A DNA stretch of 34,370 nucleotides from a bacterium UBP6_UBA1177 (GTDB lineage: Bacteria > UBP6 > UBA1177). Below, in pieces: positions 7,702 to 16,680 of the stretch (positions are counted from its first letter, which is position 1; the number at the start of each line of letters is the position of its first letter). The position numbers and the translations under genes were made by a program. The notes below the pieces were generated by a model. That model worked only from the letters and a program-made list of their open reading frames with translations, was not told the origin of the DNA and did not search any database. The stretch covers positions 36,273 through 70,642 of the forward strand of contig DBYV01000031.1 in assembly GCA_002310995.1 (NCBI GenBank), written 5' to 3'.

Positions 7702-9900
7702 TTACCAGTTGTTGTAATCAGGGATGGCGCCTTGGTTTATCACATAATCATCAACGTAATTCGGAGTAAGTTCGCATGCATCACTTGAATGGTTGCCGAC
7801 CCATTTGATTTCGACAACTTTCCATGAGTCACCCTGGCTGTCAAAAGTATTTATATCATAATCAAAACTATTACCGTTATCCGATGGAAAACCGCCGTAA
7901 ACCGCCTTGAGTGTTCCACCGCAGTAAATATTGACAACAGGGTGCGTAACAGTATTTCCACTTGTTGAATAATAATTTACCATTACACGGAAAATGTCTC
8001 CGTCGTCAGGATTGTCGAGATAAATATCTTCTGCAAGCCCCGGGGTGTTGATATTTTCATAGAGGCGCGGATTTTTCATATTTTCAGTCACAACTCCGCT
8101 TTGGTTATAATTTATTGTCGCTGCATATCCCCAGCCGGATACGTTCCAATTATATTTTGTGCTTGACGGATCTCCGTTGCAGTCTTGGAAATAACAGGAA
8201 CTGGAATTTTTCCATGCTGTCGATACACCGTTTTTGCCCAAATAAAGGTCAAGATCCACGGTCCCGGTTTTATCCCAGCAGAGCTCAACTCTGAGGCCGT
8301 CGGAAACGACATGAAGAATCCATTCGCACTCCAAAATTTCACCGTTAGGACGGGTGACTTTAAGGTGAAGTATATAGCTTCCCGAAGATTTGAATTTCAC
8401 TTTGAACTGAGAAAGTCCGACACCGCTGACAACGGTTGTCTCTTCACCTTCGCCGTCAAGTTCTTCTAAGGTTTTCGCCGCTTTTATTGTAAAGCTCGTT
8501 TTTTCAAGAACTATGTCGCACGGACCTTTACTCAAAGTCCATTCCCATGTCGCTGTTTCTGCATCGTTTAACTGGTGGTTTTTATCATAAATATGGTTGC
8601 CGTCGATTGTTTTGTCTATAAAAGGCTGAGCTGTTCCGATATCGTAAGAGCAGTCAATAGCAAGAGCGTACCAGCAATGTCCTGTCGGGTTTTCATCGTA
8701 GTATCTGCTGCCGCTTATATAGTAGCCTGCATTATTGTCGCAGGCGCAGTAGATTTTATGGGTATTTTTTTCCGTGTAACAGCTTCCGTCGTTGCAGAAA
8801 CCCTCCGGGCATATTGCAGGATCATCAATATCATTGCCATCTGAATCATTGATTTCGTCCGAGTCTGATATTTCAACATAGTCATTGTCGGAATAGCCGG
8901 CATTGTCCGAATCATCGATTTCGTCCATGTCTGATATTTCAATATTGTCATTGTCGGAATAGCCGGCATTGTCCGAATCATCGATTTCGTCCAAGTCAGA
9001 TATTTCAATATTGTCATTGTCGGAATTGCCGGTATTGTCCGAATCATCGATTTCGTCCAGGTCAGATATTTCAACATTGTCATTGTCGGAATTGCCGGTA
9101 TTGTCTGAATCCTCAATGTCGTCAGTGTCTGATATTTCGACATTGTCCGCATCGGAATTGCCGGTATTGCCTGAATCATCAATGTCGATATCGGAATCGT
9201 CGGCGGGAGTTGCTTCTTCCGGATCAAGTGCGATAAAAGTGTAGGCGGTGAAGTGTCCGGTCGTCATCATAATCGGATCACCGGCAGCGCTCATCATAAT
9301 CGGATCACCGGCAGCAGTAACCATAATCGGGTCGCCTGCCGCACTTATCATAATCTCCTCGCCGTCAGCATTCATCATAATCGGGTCTCCGGCAGCATTC
9401 AGCATGATCGGATCACCGGCAGCCGACTGCATGATCGGATCACCGCTTTCATCATGCCCGGTGATTTTAACCGCGGCACCCGAACTGCTGTAGTTCCATT
9501 TGCCTTGCGACTCGTTGAAAACTGCTGCTGCAATTATTTTGTTGTCAACTTTTGCAAGGCTTGTCATAGAGATGATAACGGGTTTTTTGAAAATTGTACC
9601 TGACGGCTCGAACTCTACTACTTTGCTGATGACATCGCGGCCTTCGGTGTCTTTGTAACCTTCGGAATCATAAATCCGCATAGTTATTGTCACGTTAGAA
9701 TCCACCGCATTGCCTGGGATTTCGATGGAAATTTCATCGCCGGAACTTGTCATTGTTCCACCTTCTTCTGCCGAAATTTCCTTCGTTACTTCCTCCTTGA
9801 GAACAGCACCTTTATGTTTCTCGGTTTTGTTTTTACTGCCGCATGAAACCGCAAAAAACAGCACTGTGAAAATGACCGGAATCACAAAAATTTTTTTCAT
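7702..9900 (-). CDS. Lipoprotein with ZU5-like and YfaP/DUF2135-like domains and two tandem repeat arrays
   Basis: The 732-residue product begins with a lipoprotein signal ending FAVSC (Cys20). Residues about 47-115 resemble a ZU5 domain (GG, then EIPGNAV, then hydrophobic strands). Residues 153-215 are seven nine-residue repeats beginning GDPIM; residues 248-355 are five copies (the last incomplete) of a 22-residue acidic repeat built on EISD and DDSDN. A Cys-containing module follows (CPEGFC ... CAC), then a C-terminal beta-rich part with DLDLYLG, as in YfaP-type domains. It is probably an outer-membrane surface protein whose acidic array acts as a spacer. The start at 9900 was chosen over 9921 because AGGTGG lies 6 bases ahead and the lipoprotein signal begins there. 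It appears monocistronic. Function unknown. Confidence 0.85.
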   Translation of the reverse strand: MKKIFVIPVIFTVLFFAVSCGSKNKTEKHKGAVLKEEVTKEISAEEGGTMTSSGDEISIEIPGNAVDSNVTITMRIYDSEGYKDTEGRDVISKVVEFEPSGTIFKKPVIISMTSLAKVDNKIIAAAVFNESQGKWNYSSSGAAVKITGHDESGDPIMQSAAGDPIMLNAAGDPIMMNADGEEIMISAAGDPIMVTAAGDPIMMSAAGDPIMMTTGHFTAYTFIALDPEEATPADDSDIDIDDSGNTGNSDADNVEISDTDDIEDSDNTGNSDNDNVEISDLDEIDDSDNTGNSDNDNIEISDLDEIDDSDNAGYSDNDNIEISDMDEIDDSDNAGYSDNDYVEISDSDEINDSDGNDIDDPAICPEGFCNDGSCYTEKNTHKIYCACDNNAGYYISGSRYYDENPTGHCWYALAIDCSYDIGTAQPFIDKTIDGNHIYDKNHQLNDAETATWEWTLSKGPCDIVLEKTSFTIKAAKTLEELDGEGEETTVVSGVGLSQFKVKFKSSGSYILHLKVTRPNGEILECEWILHVVSDGLRVELCWDKTGTVDLDLYLGKNGVSTAWKNSSSCYFQDCNGDPSSTKYNWNVSGWGYAATINYNQSGVVTENMKNPRLYENINTPGLAEDIYLDNPDDGDIFRVMVNYYSTSGNTVTHPVVNIYCGGTLKAVYGGFPSDNGNSFDYDINTFDSQGDSWKVVEIKWVGNHSSDACELTPNYVDDYVINQGAIPDYNNW
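8836..9159 (-). repeat. 66-bp tandem repeat, about 5 copies, inside the lipoprotein gene
   Basis: Each unit encodes 22 residues of the pattern SDNDNxEISDxDEIDDSDNxG. Copies three and four are the most alike, which suggests recent unequal crossing-over. The repeat keeps the reading frame. Confidence 0.9.
9256..9444 (-). repeat. 27-bp tandem repeat, 7 copies, inside the lipoprotein gene
   Basis: Exactly 189 bases encode seven units of nine residues, consensus GDPIM-x-x-A-A. The fourth unit is diverged (GEEIMISAA). The copies differ mainly in the two variable residues and third codon positions. Confidence 0.92.
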
Positions 9901-9938
9901 TATAAACCACCTGAAACACATTATTCAAACAACGTAAT

Positions 9939-9966
9939 ATTCTAGGCTCCTTGCTAAAAATATCAA
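9939..9966 (-). promoter_or_regulatory. Putative sigma-70 promoter of the repeat lipoprotein
   Basis: TTGATA and TAGAAT on the minus strand, 16 bp apart, lie about 38 bp upstream of the start codon at 9900. Confidence 0.5.
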
Positions 9967-9999
9967 GAAAAACAGAGCGTTTTTTATTCGTAAAATGGA

Positions 10000-10638
10000 T
10001 TACTTCCCCTCGAACATCTTTCTTCTGAAATTCGGATCGGGAAGGACAACACCAATTGTTATAGATGCTTTATTTTCACCGACTGCCGAGGAAAGATTTT
10101 TGTAAAATTCACGGCTGACATCCAGAACTTTTTCTTCAAAATCGGCATCTGTAATTTCATTGCGATACCACTGAAGCAGAATATCCTTGCTTTCATCAAG
10201 AACTTTTTTGTATTCTGTGACACACGCTTCAGTTTCTTCCGGCTGGAAACCGAAACTTGCCAGTTTTTTTGTCAGTTCGATATCAAAAAAATTTTTAAAC
10301 TCTTCGAGTGTATAATCCCAAATCTGGTTCTCTTTTTCGCGGTTGTCAGGTCTGTTCTCGGATTTTAGGCGCGCAATCTCGTCTTTCATCGCCTTGAATT
10401 TCAGATCCTGATGCTGTGCAAAATCGTTTGAGCGGCCGCCATACTGTCTTGTTTCAGCCGCAATAAGTTTTTTCTTAAGCATTTCCAGATCTATTTTCAG
10501 TGATTCATTTTCTTTGGCATAAGTTTCCGAAATATTTTTTAACCTTTCGAGCTCCATGTTGTCCTGATAGATAATGAAGGTGAAAGCCGCTATCATAACA
10601 ATGTCGGTAATCATAAGCATCAAAATTTTTTTATTCAT
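10000..10638 (-). CDS. Membrane-anchored coiled-coil protein, third gene of the giant coiled-coil operon
   Basis: The 212-residue product has one N-terminal membrane segment (about residues 5-25), then a charged coiled coil (about 28-100), then a helical C-terminal part ending in VLPDPNFRRKMFEGK. No family is recognised. The single uncleaved-looking anchor, with no lipobox, suggests that the bulk lies in the periplasm. Its start overlaps the end of the preceding gene by 8 bases, so the two are translationally coupled. The ATG at 10638 is preferred to the GTG at 10644: AAAAGGAG lies 9 bases from the ATG but only 3 from the GTG. It probably works with the 277- and 1711-residue products (context inference). 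Confidence 0.8.
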   Translation of the reverse strand: MNKKILMLMITDIVMIAAFTFIIYQDNMELERLKNISETYAKENESLKIDLEMLKKKLIAAETRQYGGRSNDFAQHQDLKFKAMKDEIARLKSENRPDNREKENQIWDYTLEEFKNFFDIELTKKLASFGFQPEETEACVTEYKKVLDESKDILLQWYRNEITDADFEEKVLDVSREFYKNLSSAVGENKASITIGVVLPDPNFRRKMFEGK

Positions 10639-11464
10639 ATTCACAAACTCCTTTTGTTAAAAACTTTTCTTGCCACAATTCAATGCTTTTTTCTGAAAAT
10701 CCTATTTTTTTCAACAGCTTAAAAGATTCAACATTGTTTTTCGAAGAACGGAGAAGAGAAATCACCGCTTTGCTTTCGGAAGTTTCTGACGAATTTCCGG
10801 TCATTTCGAAAAAAAGATCTCTAGAATCAGGCATTTTTTCAAAATAAGGGAAGCAGAAAGAATCAAAAAAAGCGCTGAAAGCATTGCTTTTGTCTTTGCT
10901 GTCAAAATTTTTCACAGTCAGGGAAGAAGAAGCCGATTTTGTAAAACCCTGTCTTGCAGCGCTTTTCAGGCTTTTATCCGAAAGAACAGTTATTCCCGTC
11001 TTTTCATTCTTTTCATTAATTTTGACTGACACAAAATAGATCCCTTTTTCGTAAGTTCCCTTCAGAACTGCATAACCGCGGTCAGAGGAAAGCGATATTC
11101 TGCCGCGCTTCATTCCGTTAACTGATATTTCTCCGCTTTTTATGCCGTGAAAAAGTATTCCGGCTTCGGTGCGTCCGGGAATTTCAATATAAAGGTAAAG
11201 ATAGGAAGTTTTGCCTGAAAGTCCCTTGATTTCTTTAAAGTTCGGTTTGCTGCCGAATTTCCTGAATTTGGAAAACGGAAGATCGTAAAGTGATGCAAAG
11301 ACCTCTTTAAAACTGTCATTTTTATCAGATTTAAGCCACTCCTGATATTTTGCCGGCTTAAGATAGAATACTTTATAATAATCTTCCAGCGAACTTTCCG
11401 CACTTAACGAAAGGCATAAAAAAAATAAGGGGAGCAATGCCCCCCTTTTTAAAAGAAAACTCAT
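10631..11464 (-). CDS. Exported protein of unknown function, second gene of the coiled-coil operon
   Basis: The 277-residue product has a signal peptide ending near SLSAE and a mature part without membrane segments. The middle region (about 90-165) looks beta-rich and includes a YLYIEIPG...GILFHGI...GEISVNG pattern like a carbohydrate-binding or jelly-roll fold, but no family is recognised. The C-terminal part is helical. The gene starts 5 bases after the stop of the 1711-residue gene. An intrinsic-terminator-like hairpin lies within its signal-peptide codons (11417-11445). Length, export and gene order are firm; the function is not known. Confidence 0.8.
   Translation of the reverse strand: MSFLLKRGALLPLFFLCLSLSAESSLEDYYKVFYLKPAKYQEWLKSDKNDSFKEVFASLYDLPFSKFRKFGSKPNFKEIKGLSGKTSYLYLYIEIPGRTEAGILFHGIKSGEISVNGMKRGRISLSSDRGYAVLKGTYEKGIYFVSVKINEKNEKTGITVLSDKSLKSAARQGFTKSASSSLTVKNFDSKDKSNAFSAFFDSFCFPYFEKMPDSRDLFFEMTGNSSETSESKAVISLLRSSKNNVESFKLLKKIGFSEKSIELWQEKFLTKGVCEYE
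11417..11445 (-). terminator. Terminator-like hairpin inside the signal-peptide codons (possible attenuator)
   Basis: On the minus strand GGGGGGC, loop ATT, GCTCCCC forms a 7-bp stem (one G-T pair) followed by TTATTTTTTTT. It begins about 20 bases after the start codon at 11464. It has all the marks of an intrinsic terminator but lies in an open reading frame in the middle of an operon, so active translation would be expected to suppress it. On the + strand it is also followed by five Ts. Confidence 0.55.
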
Positions 11465-11469
11465 TTCCG

Positions 11470-14400
11470 CTATTTAAGTTCTTCAAGAAGTAACATCGAT
11501 TTCAGATAAATCTCATCAGTCGGAAGCAGGCTCTTCATAAGCATTTCAAGCGTTCTGGTTGCTTTTGACTTATTCGTTTCCTTCATTCCGAAAGCTTCCC
11601 AGTAAAGAGCCTGAGCCTTTGTCGAGATAGCTTTCAAGCCTTCTTTCGCCGATTTGCTGTTACCGTCAAGGAAGAGAGCTTCGTTGAAATCCTTTCTTGC
11701 TCCGGCGAAATCATTCTTATCGAGTTTTGCAAGACCAGATTTCGAGTATGCGTCAGCCATCGAAGACTCAATCTGTTTCGTAACTTTCGTAAGCTGAACT
11801 TCACGGACACCTTCTTCTTTGTATTCCTGTTTGAATTTCTGTTTTACCTGCTGAAGTTCAGCTTTGTTGATTTTGTCAAGGCTCTCCTGATATTTCTTGG
11901 AAACCTGTTCCTTCTTAGCCTTTGCTTCAGCCTTGTCTTTCTCGGATGATTCAGGTTTCTTTGCTTCCAGATTATCAATATCGGCGCGAATTTTTTCAAT
12001 CTGGAGTTTGTTATTCTGGGAAGTCTTTTCCCAATTCTGTTTTTCCTTATCAAGAACAGCCTGTCTCTTCTCTTTTCTCTTTTCCTTTTCCGCAAGCAGC
12101 TTGTCTCTCTTGTCCATCATCTGCTGTTTGCGTTTTTCTCTGTCTTCCTTTTCCTTGATTTCCATATTGTCGTATTTGTCGACAATATTGGTTTTTCCTT
12201 TTTCGTACTGTTCTTCTTTTGCAGCTTCCTGTTTCTGCCATGCAGCTTCCTGTTTTTTGCTGTCCGCATGGTGTTTTGCCTGCATACCTTCAAGTTTTAT
12301 AGCCCAAGCATTGTTGGCGTTGTCAATCTCTCTTGCAAGAGCATCGATCTGCTTGTCGTTGTTAGCCATATTCGCTCTGTCAGCAGCAGTTTTTCTTTCA
12401 AAAGCGGCAGCGCGGGCAGCCTTTTCCCTGTTCCAGGTTTCCTGCTGTTTTTCACGCTCTTTCTTTCTTGCTTCGATCTTGTCATCTCTTTCTTTCTGAG
12501 CCTGAGCAATCTGCTGATCAATACCCGCCTTTGTTTTTTTCTTGTCGTTCATAAATGCCTGATGCTGCTTTTTAGCTGCTGCTTCCTCAGCTTTTTTCTT
12601 CTTTTCGAAATCAGCGTTTTCTTTCTGAAGCCTCATGCTCTCATTCATAAGTTTTGCATCAAGGTCTGCAAAAATCTTTTCATATTTTTTGTCGATTTTG
12701 CTAGTTTCCTTCTGAATATAAGCATCATGCGATTTTTCATGCTGAGCAAGTTCCTTGGAAACTTTTGCATGTTCAGCTTTAATTGCTCCGAGTTCTTTGT
12801 TTCTCTGAGCAGTAAGTTTTGAAAGTTCGGTAGCAAGAACCTTTTTGAAACCGCTTTCAGCCACAGCTTTTTTCTTCATATTGGCATTCGTGTCAGCCTT
12901 GATAGCTCCGAGCTTTTGCTTTTTCTCCTGCTGAAGTTTAGCTACATCGGCTTTTAACTTAGTGCGAATACCGTTATATTTCTGAGCAATAGCAGCCTGT
13001 TCAGCTTTAACTTTTTCGTCAATACCTTTTGAACCTTCGACAGCACCCGCCTTCTTCGCGTTGAGGTCGTCAATAGTCTTTTTGTGGCCTGCAGTTACAA
13101 CCGAAAGTTTTTCAGCCTTTTCTTTGTTGAGATTCTTCTTTTCACCGTTGAGTCTTGCAATCTCTTTTTCGTAAGGAGCTTTTACCTCTTTAAGTTTAGC
13201 CGGGTCCGGAGTATTTGACTTCTTTTCCCAGTTTTTCATCGCTGCCGAATTTGCATTAAGCTCTTTCTGTTTTGCTGCGATATTGTTGCGGATGGAAGCT
13301 TTTTCCTTGTCGCCCCGTGCTTTGTATTTAGCGTTAAGATTTGCCTTTTCAGCCTGAATCTTTTTGATTTCATTAGCCTTTTCAACATTGACAGCATTCT
13401 TTTTAGCCTTTACGCTTGCTGCTGCATTCTTTTCTTTAGCTGCACCGTCAGCTTTTATTTTCTTAGAAACGCCTGTTCTCTGAGCCATCTGGTTTTTGTG
13501 GGCCGATTCAGCTGCCGCAACCTTTTTCTGATGAGCCTTGAGTGCATTCGATTTTTCCTGTTCGATAGCTGCAACATCTTTCTTTATCGAAATAAGTTCG
13601 AGGTTTTTCTCTTTTTCGATTTTGGAAAGTTCGTTTTTGTTGCTTTCGATCTTTCTTTCGTATTTCGATTTTTCAAGATTGATCTTTCTGGTTGCACTTT
13701 CTTCCTCGAACTTGATCTTTCTTTCGATTGAAGCCTTGTCGTTGTCAATCTTTCTGATAGCGGAAGCGTGTTCCCTTTCAAGTTTGGCAAGCTCAGATTT
13801 GTTGTCCTTTGCTGCTTCCTTTTTGTCCGCAAAGTTCTGCATTTCGCTGTCTCTAGCAGAAGATATCGCGTCAAGCAGTTCCTGAAGCTTATTTGTGGTT
13901 TCTATCTTTTTGTTCTCAAGTTCAGCAATAGACTGATTCATCTCGTCATTGATAGGATCAAGGCTGTAAGGAGCTGCTTTCTGCTCATATTTCTTGTCGA
14001 TCGAAGCGATCTGCTCGTCGTATTTCGCGATTTTTGCATCGTAGGAAGCGGCGATTTTGCCTTCTTCTGCAGAAAGATCGCTCATCTTCTTTGCGTGTGC
14101 ATCGGCGATTTTTGCGTCTTCCGCAGCAGCCTTGTCGAGCTGTGCCGCTGTTTCAGCCTTTATCTTTTCGACATCTTTGTTGACATCGTCTTCAACTTTG
14201 TCAGCCTTCTGGGCAAAAGCGTCTTCGACTGCTGAAAGTTTAATGTCAAGTTTGTTGAGCTCTTCGGCTTTCTGCTGCTCGAGTTTGCCGTCGATTTCAG
14301 CCATCTTGCCTTTTTCTTCGTCGATCTGGCCTCTCAGCGCGTTATCCTTTGCAGCAAGTTTGTCGATTTCTTTTGCAACATAGTCGCCCCAGTTTCCTTT

Positions 14401-16605
14401 GAAATTTTCAACTGCTTCGACCATCTTGTTTTTCTGTTCCATTATTTTGTCATCGATGTTTGCCGATTTTGTCGCATAGTCGTCGTCAAGTCTGCCTTTG
14501 AAGTCTGCGAACTTGCCGTTTTCAGTAGCAATCTGATCATCAATGTTGCCTGCTTCATTAAGAAGCTTTTCATTTTCCGAACGGAGAGCATTCTCTTTGT
14601 TAGCTTTTTCGTTTTCTTCGTCATCAACCGTTTTAGCAATGACATCCTGAAGTTTCGCAATTTTTTCTTCGTATTCCTGCTCTGTCTTTGCAGCTGCATC
14701 TTCGTTTGCGGCGATTTTCTGTTCAGCGGCAACTATTGTCTTTTCGTTTTCGGCAATCATTGTCTCTTCTTTTTTCGCCTTCATCGTTTCGGTATCATCG
14801 GTATGTTTCGCGATGTCTTCTTCGAGTTTTGTTTTCTTTGCAGCAAGCTGGTTAAGCTTTGTTTCGTAGTCCTTTTCAAGTTTTGTCTGAGCAGTCTCTT
14901 TTTCTTTTGCGTAGTCAGCTTCAGCTTTTGCACGCTCTTTCTCGACGCTTTCCTGAATCGTGCCGAGAGTTGTCGCGCTCTTCATCATGAACTCTTCGAT
15001 TTCCTGCTGATACTTCTGGAGTTCCTTTTCCTTTGCAGATTCCTGGTCATCATATTTAACGAGGTTCTGGTTGAGACTGTCGAATTTTTTCTGGTACTCT
15101 TTTTCGACCTGGACATTGTACTTTCTGTCCTCGTCCTCGTTTTTCATTCTGACAGCTTCGTTCGCAGCAAGAATCTTGCGCTCTTCAGCTTCAAAATCAT
15201 CTGCCATCTTCTGTATTTTGGCATCAGTGTCCCTGTTTTTAGCTTCGAGAGCCTGTTTGCGTTTTTCGAGCTCGGCAACTCTTTTTGTTACCTTTTCACC
15301 TTCGGTTGTTTCGAGCTTTTTCTGTTTTTCGTAATAAGCGTCTTTTTCCTGCTGGTGTTTCTTTTTCCAGTCACTGTAAGCCTTGTCGTTGGCTTTGAAA
15401 TCATTATCTTTGGCTTCGTCACGTTTCTTATTCGAAACTTTTATAACACCCTTTTCACGCTGTTCAATCTGGGTAATCTGGCTTTCGAGATTTACAATTT
15501 CCTGTTCGATGTCGGAGTCGTCCTTTTCCCACTGATACTTCATATCGCGGATTTTGTTTTTAAGAGCGGTTTCCGCATCCTTCTGCTGTTTTACGAGCTC
15601 TTTTTCCTTGGCTTTAAGGTCGTTTATAGCCTTTTCTCTAGCCTTGATGTTGTTGTTTACCCAATCATCAATATCGGAAAGCTGTTTAGCGCGCCACTTT
15701 CTGAGATCTTCGATCTTCGATTTGAAAGTTTTGTGAATCTGTTCGACAGTCTGCGCATCCTGCGGATTGGGCTCGGCGTATCTTTTGCGGTTATTTTTGT
15801 CCTTTTTGAAAACCATCGCCTTATAGCCCTGCTCGCGGAGTTCAGTATCTGATTTTCTGAGAGATTCAAGAGTTCTGAGAGCAGCTTTGTAATCACCGTC
15901 ATCAAGGGAATCTGTTGCTTTAGGAAGACCTTTCTGAATCTTCTGAACAGCTTCGAGAAGCGTACGCGCTATATCATTCTGCTGGCATTTGCAGTTAAGT
16001 TCGTTGGCCGCTCTGTCGAAAGTCTCGACTGCTCCGTCAAGATCGCCTTTGTCGTAAGCTGCAAAACCTTTTTTGATCTCTTCCTTGACTTCAGAGTATG
16101 AAGCAGTTCTGTTTGCAGCTACAGCAGGTTTTTTCGGGCTCTCTTCTTCTTCCGGTGCTGCCGAAGCAATCAGTGATTTGAGTGCATTGAGCATATCGGA
16201 AGCGATATCTTCGCTGTCAACATCGGAGCCTGAAGTTACCGTTTTCGAACCTTTTTTCTTGCCGCCTGCATCGAACATTGTGAGAACGACTTTCACATCG
16301 GATGAACCCTTTTTGATCTTCGGAACTACAACAAAATCAGAAGATTCATTCTTCGTGACGACCTGTGCCACACACTTCGGATCGCCGTTGCACCTGTCGG
16401 TCTTCGCCGGTTTTGCTGCCGTAACTTTAGCATTTTTGATGCTTGAGAGCAGCAAAGACAAATTGTCATCAATTTCTTTTGCAAGTTTTTTCTCCTGTGC
16501 AGTCTTCGCTATAGTCTGAGCGATGGAAACAGAATCTTCTGCAAACACCTGACAAGAGATGAAAACGATAATCAGGAAACTTAATGCATTTACAAGCTTT
16601 TTCAC
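11470..16605 (-). CDS. Giant exported coiled-coil protein (1711 residues) with N-terminal TolB/CsgG-like and TPR regions
   Basis: A signal peptide ends near VFA|ED. Residues about 30-150 follow the pattern C-x4-C ... SDFVVVPKIKKGSSDVKVVLTMFDA, like the TolB-N/CsgG-like domain common in delta-proteobacterial proteins. Residues about 165-260 hold TPR-like helices (FAAYDKGDLDGAVETFDRA). From about 290 to 1610 the chain is almost unbroken Lys/Glu/Ala/Gln-rich coiled coil, with rare breaks at proline-bearing spots (for example NTPDPAKLKEV). The last 100 residues are again TPR-like (AKLDKNDFAGARKDFNEAL). It probably forms a long periplasmic or surface fibre or tether. The start is GTG with AGGGAGAG 4 bases ahead, behind a good sigma-70 promoter. 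It heads a three-gene operon. No counterpart of known function is recognised. Confidence 0.85.
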   Translation of the reverse strand: MKKLVNALSFLIIVFISCQVFAEDSVSIAQTIAKTAQEKKLAKEIDDNLSLLLSSIKNAKVTAAKPAKTDRCNGDPKCVAQVVTKNESSDFVVVPKIKKGSSDVKVVLTMFDAGGKKKGSKTVTSGSDVDSEDIASDMLNALKSLIASAAPEEEESPKKPAVAANRTASYSEVKEEIKKGFAAYDKGDLDGAVETFDRAANELNCKCQQNDIARTLLEAVQKIQKGLPKATDSLDDGDYKAALRTLESLRKSDTELREQGYKAMVFKKDKNNRKRYAEPNPQDAQTVEQIHKTFKSKIEDLRKWRAKQLSDIDDWVNNNIKAREKAINDLKAKEKELVKQQKDAETALKNKIRDMKYQWEKDDSDIEQEIVNLESQITQIEQREKGVIKVSNKKRDEAKDNDFKANDKAYSDWKKKHQQEKDAYYEKQKKLETTEGEKVTKRVAELEKRKQALEAKNRDTDAKIQKMADDFEAEERKILAANEAVRMKNEDEDRKYNVQVEKEYQKKFDSLNQNLVKYDDQESAKEKELQKYQQEIEEFMMKSATTLGTIQESVEKERAKAEADYAKEKETAQTKLEKDYETKLNQLAAKKTKLEEDIAKHTDDTETMKAKKEETMIAENEKTIVAAEQKIAANEDAAAKTEQEYEEKIAKLQDVIAKTVDDEENEKANKENALRSENEKLLNEAGNIDDQIATENGKFADFKGRLDDDYATKSANIDDKIMEQKNKMVEAVENFKGNWGDYVAKEIDKLAAKDNALRGQIDEEKGKMAEIDGKLEQQKAEELNKLDIKLSAVEDAFAQKADKVEDDVNKDVEKIKAETAAQLDKAAAEDAKIADAHAKKMSDLSAEEGKIAASYDAKIAKYDEQIASIDKKYEQKAAPYSLDPINDEMNQSIAELENKKIETTNKLQELLDAISSARDSEMQNFADKKEAAKDNKSELAKLEREHASAIRKIDNDKASIERKIKFEEESATRKINLEKSKYERKIESNKNELSKIEKEKNLELISIKKDVAAIEQEKSNALKAHQKKVAAAESAHKNQMAQRTGVSKKIKADGAAKEKNAAASVKAKKNAVNVEKANEIKKIQAEKANLNAKYKARGDKEKASIRNNIAAKQKELNANSAAMKNWEKKSNTPDPAKLKEVKAPYEKEIARLNGEKKNLNKEKAEKLSVVTAGHKKTIDDLNAKKAGAVEGSKGIDEKVKAEQAAIAQKYNGIRTKLKADVAKLQQEKKQKLGAIKADTNANMKKKAVAESGFKKVLATELSKLTAQRNKELGAIKAEHAKVSKELAQHEKSHDAYIQKETSKIDKKYEKIFADLDAKLMNESMRLQKENADFEKKKKAEEAAAKKQHQAFMNDKKKTKAGIDQQIAQAQKERDDKIEARKKEREKQQETWNREKAARAAAFERKTAADRANMANNDKQIDALAREIDNANNAWAIKLEGMQAKHHADSKKQEAAWQKQEAAKEEQYEKGKTNIVDKYDNMEIKEKEDREKRKQQMMDKRDKLLAEKEKRKEKRQAVLDKEKQNWEKTSQNNKLQIEKIRADIDNLEAKKPESSEKDKAEAKAKKEQVSKKYQESLDKINKAELQQVKQKFKQEYKEEGVREVQLTKVTKQIESSMADAYSKSGLAKLDKNDFAGARKDFNEALFLDGNSKSAKEGLKAISTKAQALYWEAFGMKETNKSKATRTLEMLMKSLLPTDEIYLKSMLLLEELK

Positions 16606-16651
16606 TTAACTCTCCCTAGGTTCATTTGTAAATCTCCCAAAAAATCGTTGT

Positions 16652-16680
16652 AGGATACAATATTGATTTGATTTAGTCAA
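16652..16680 (-). promoter_or_regulatory. Sigma-70 promoter of the giant coiled-coil operon
   Basis: TTGACT and TATCCT on the minus strand are 17 bp apart. This gives a leader of about 40 bases before the GTG start at 16605. It is among the best consensus matches in the window. Confidence 0.65.

Noticed and set aside
8836..9444. Possible CRISPR array, given regular repeats
   Set aside because: Repeats are contiguous, in frame, vary in wobble positions and have no unique spacers. They encode protein repeats.
14803..15852. 349-residue Phe/Leu/Val-rich open frame on the + strand
   Set aside because: It is the antisense of Lys/Glu codons of the coiled-coil gene, which read as Phe/Leu/Ser. It looks like a membrane protein only because of that; there is no start context.
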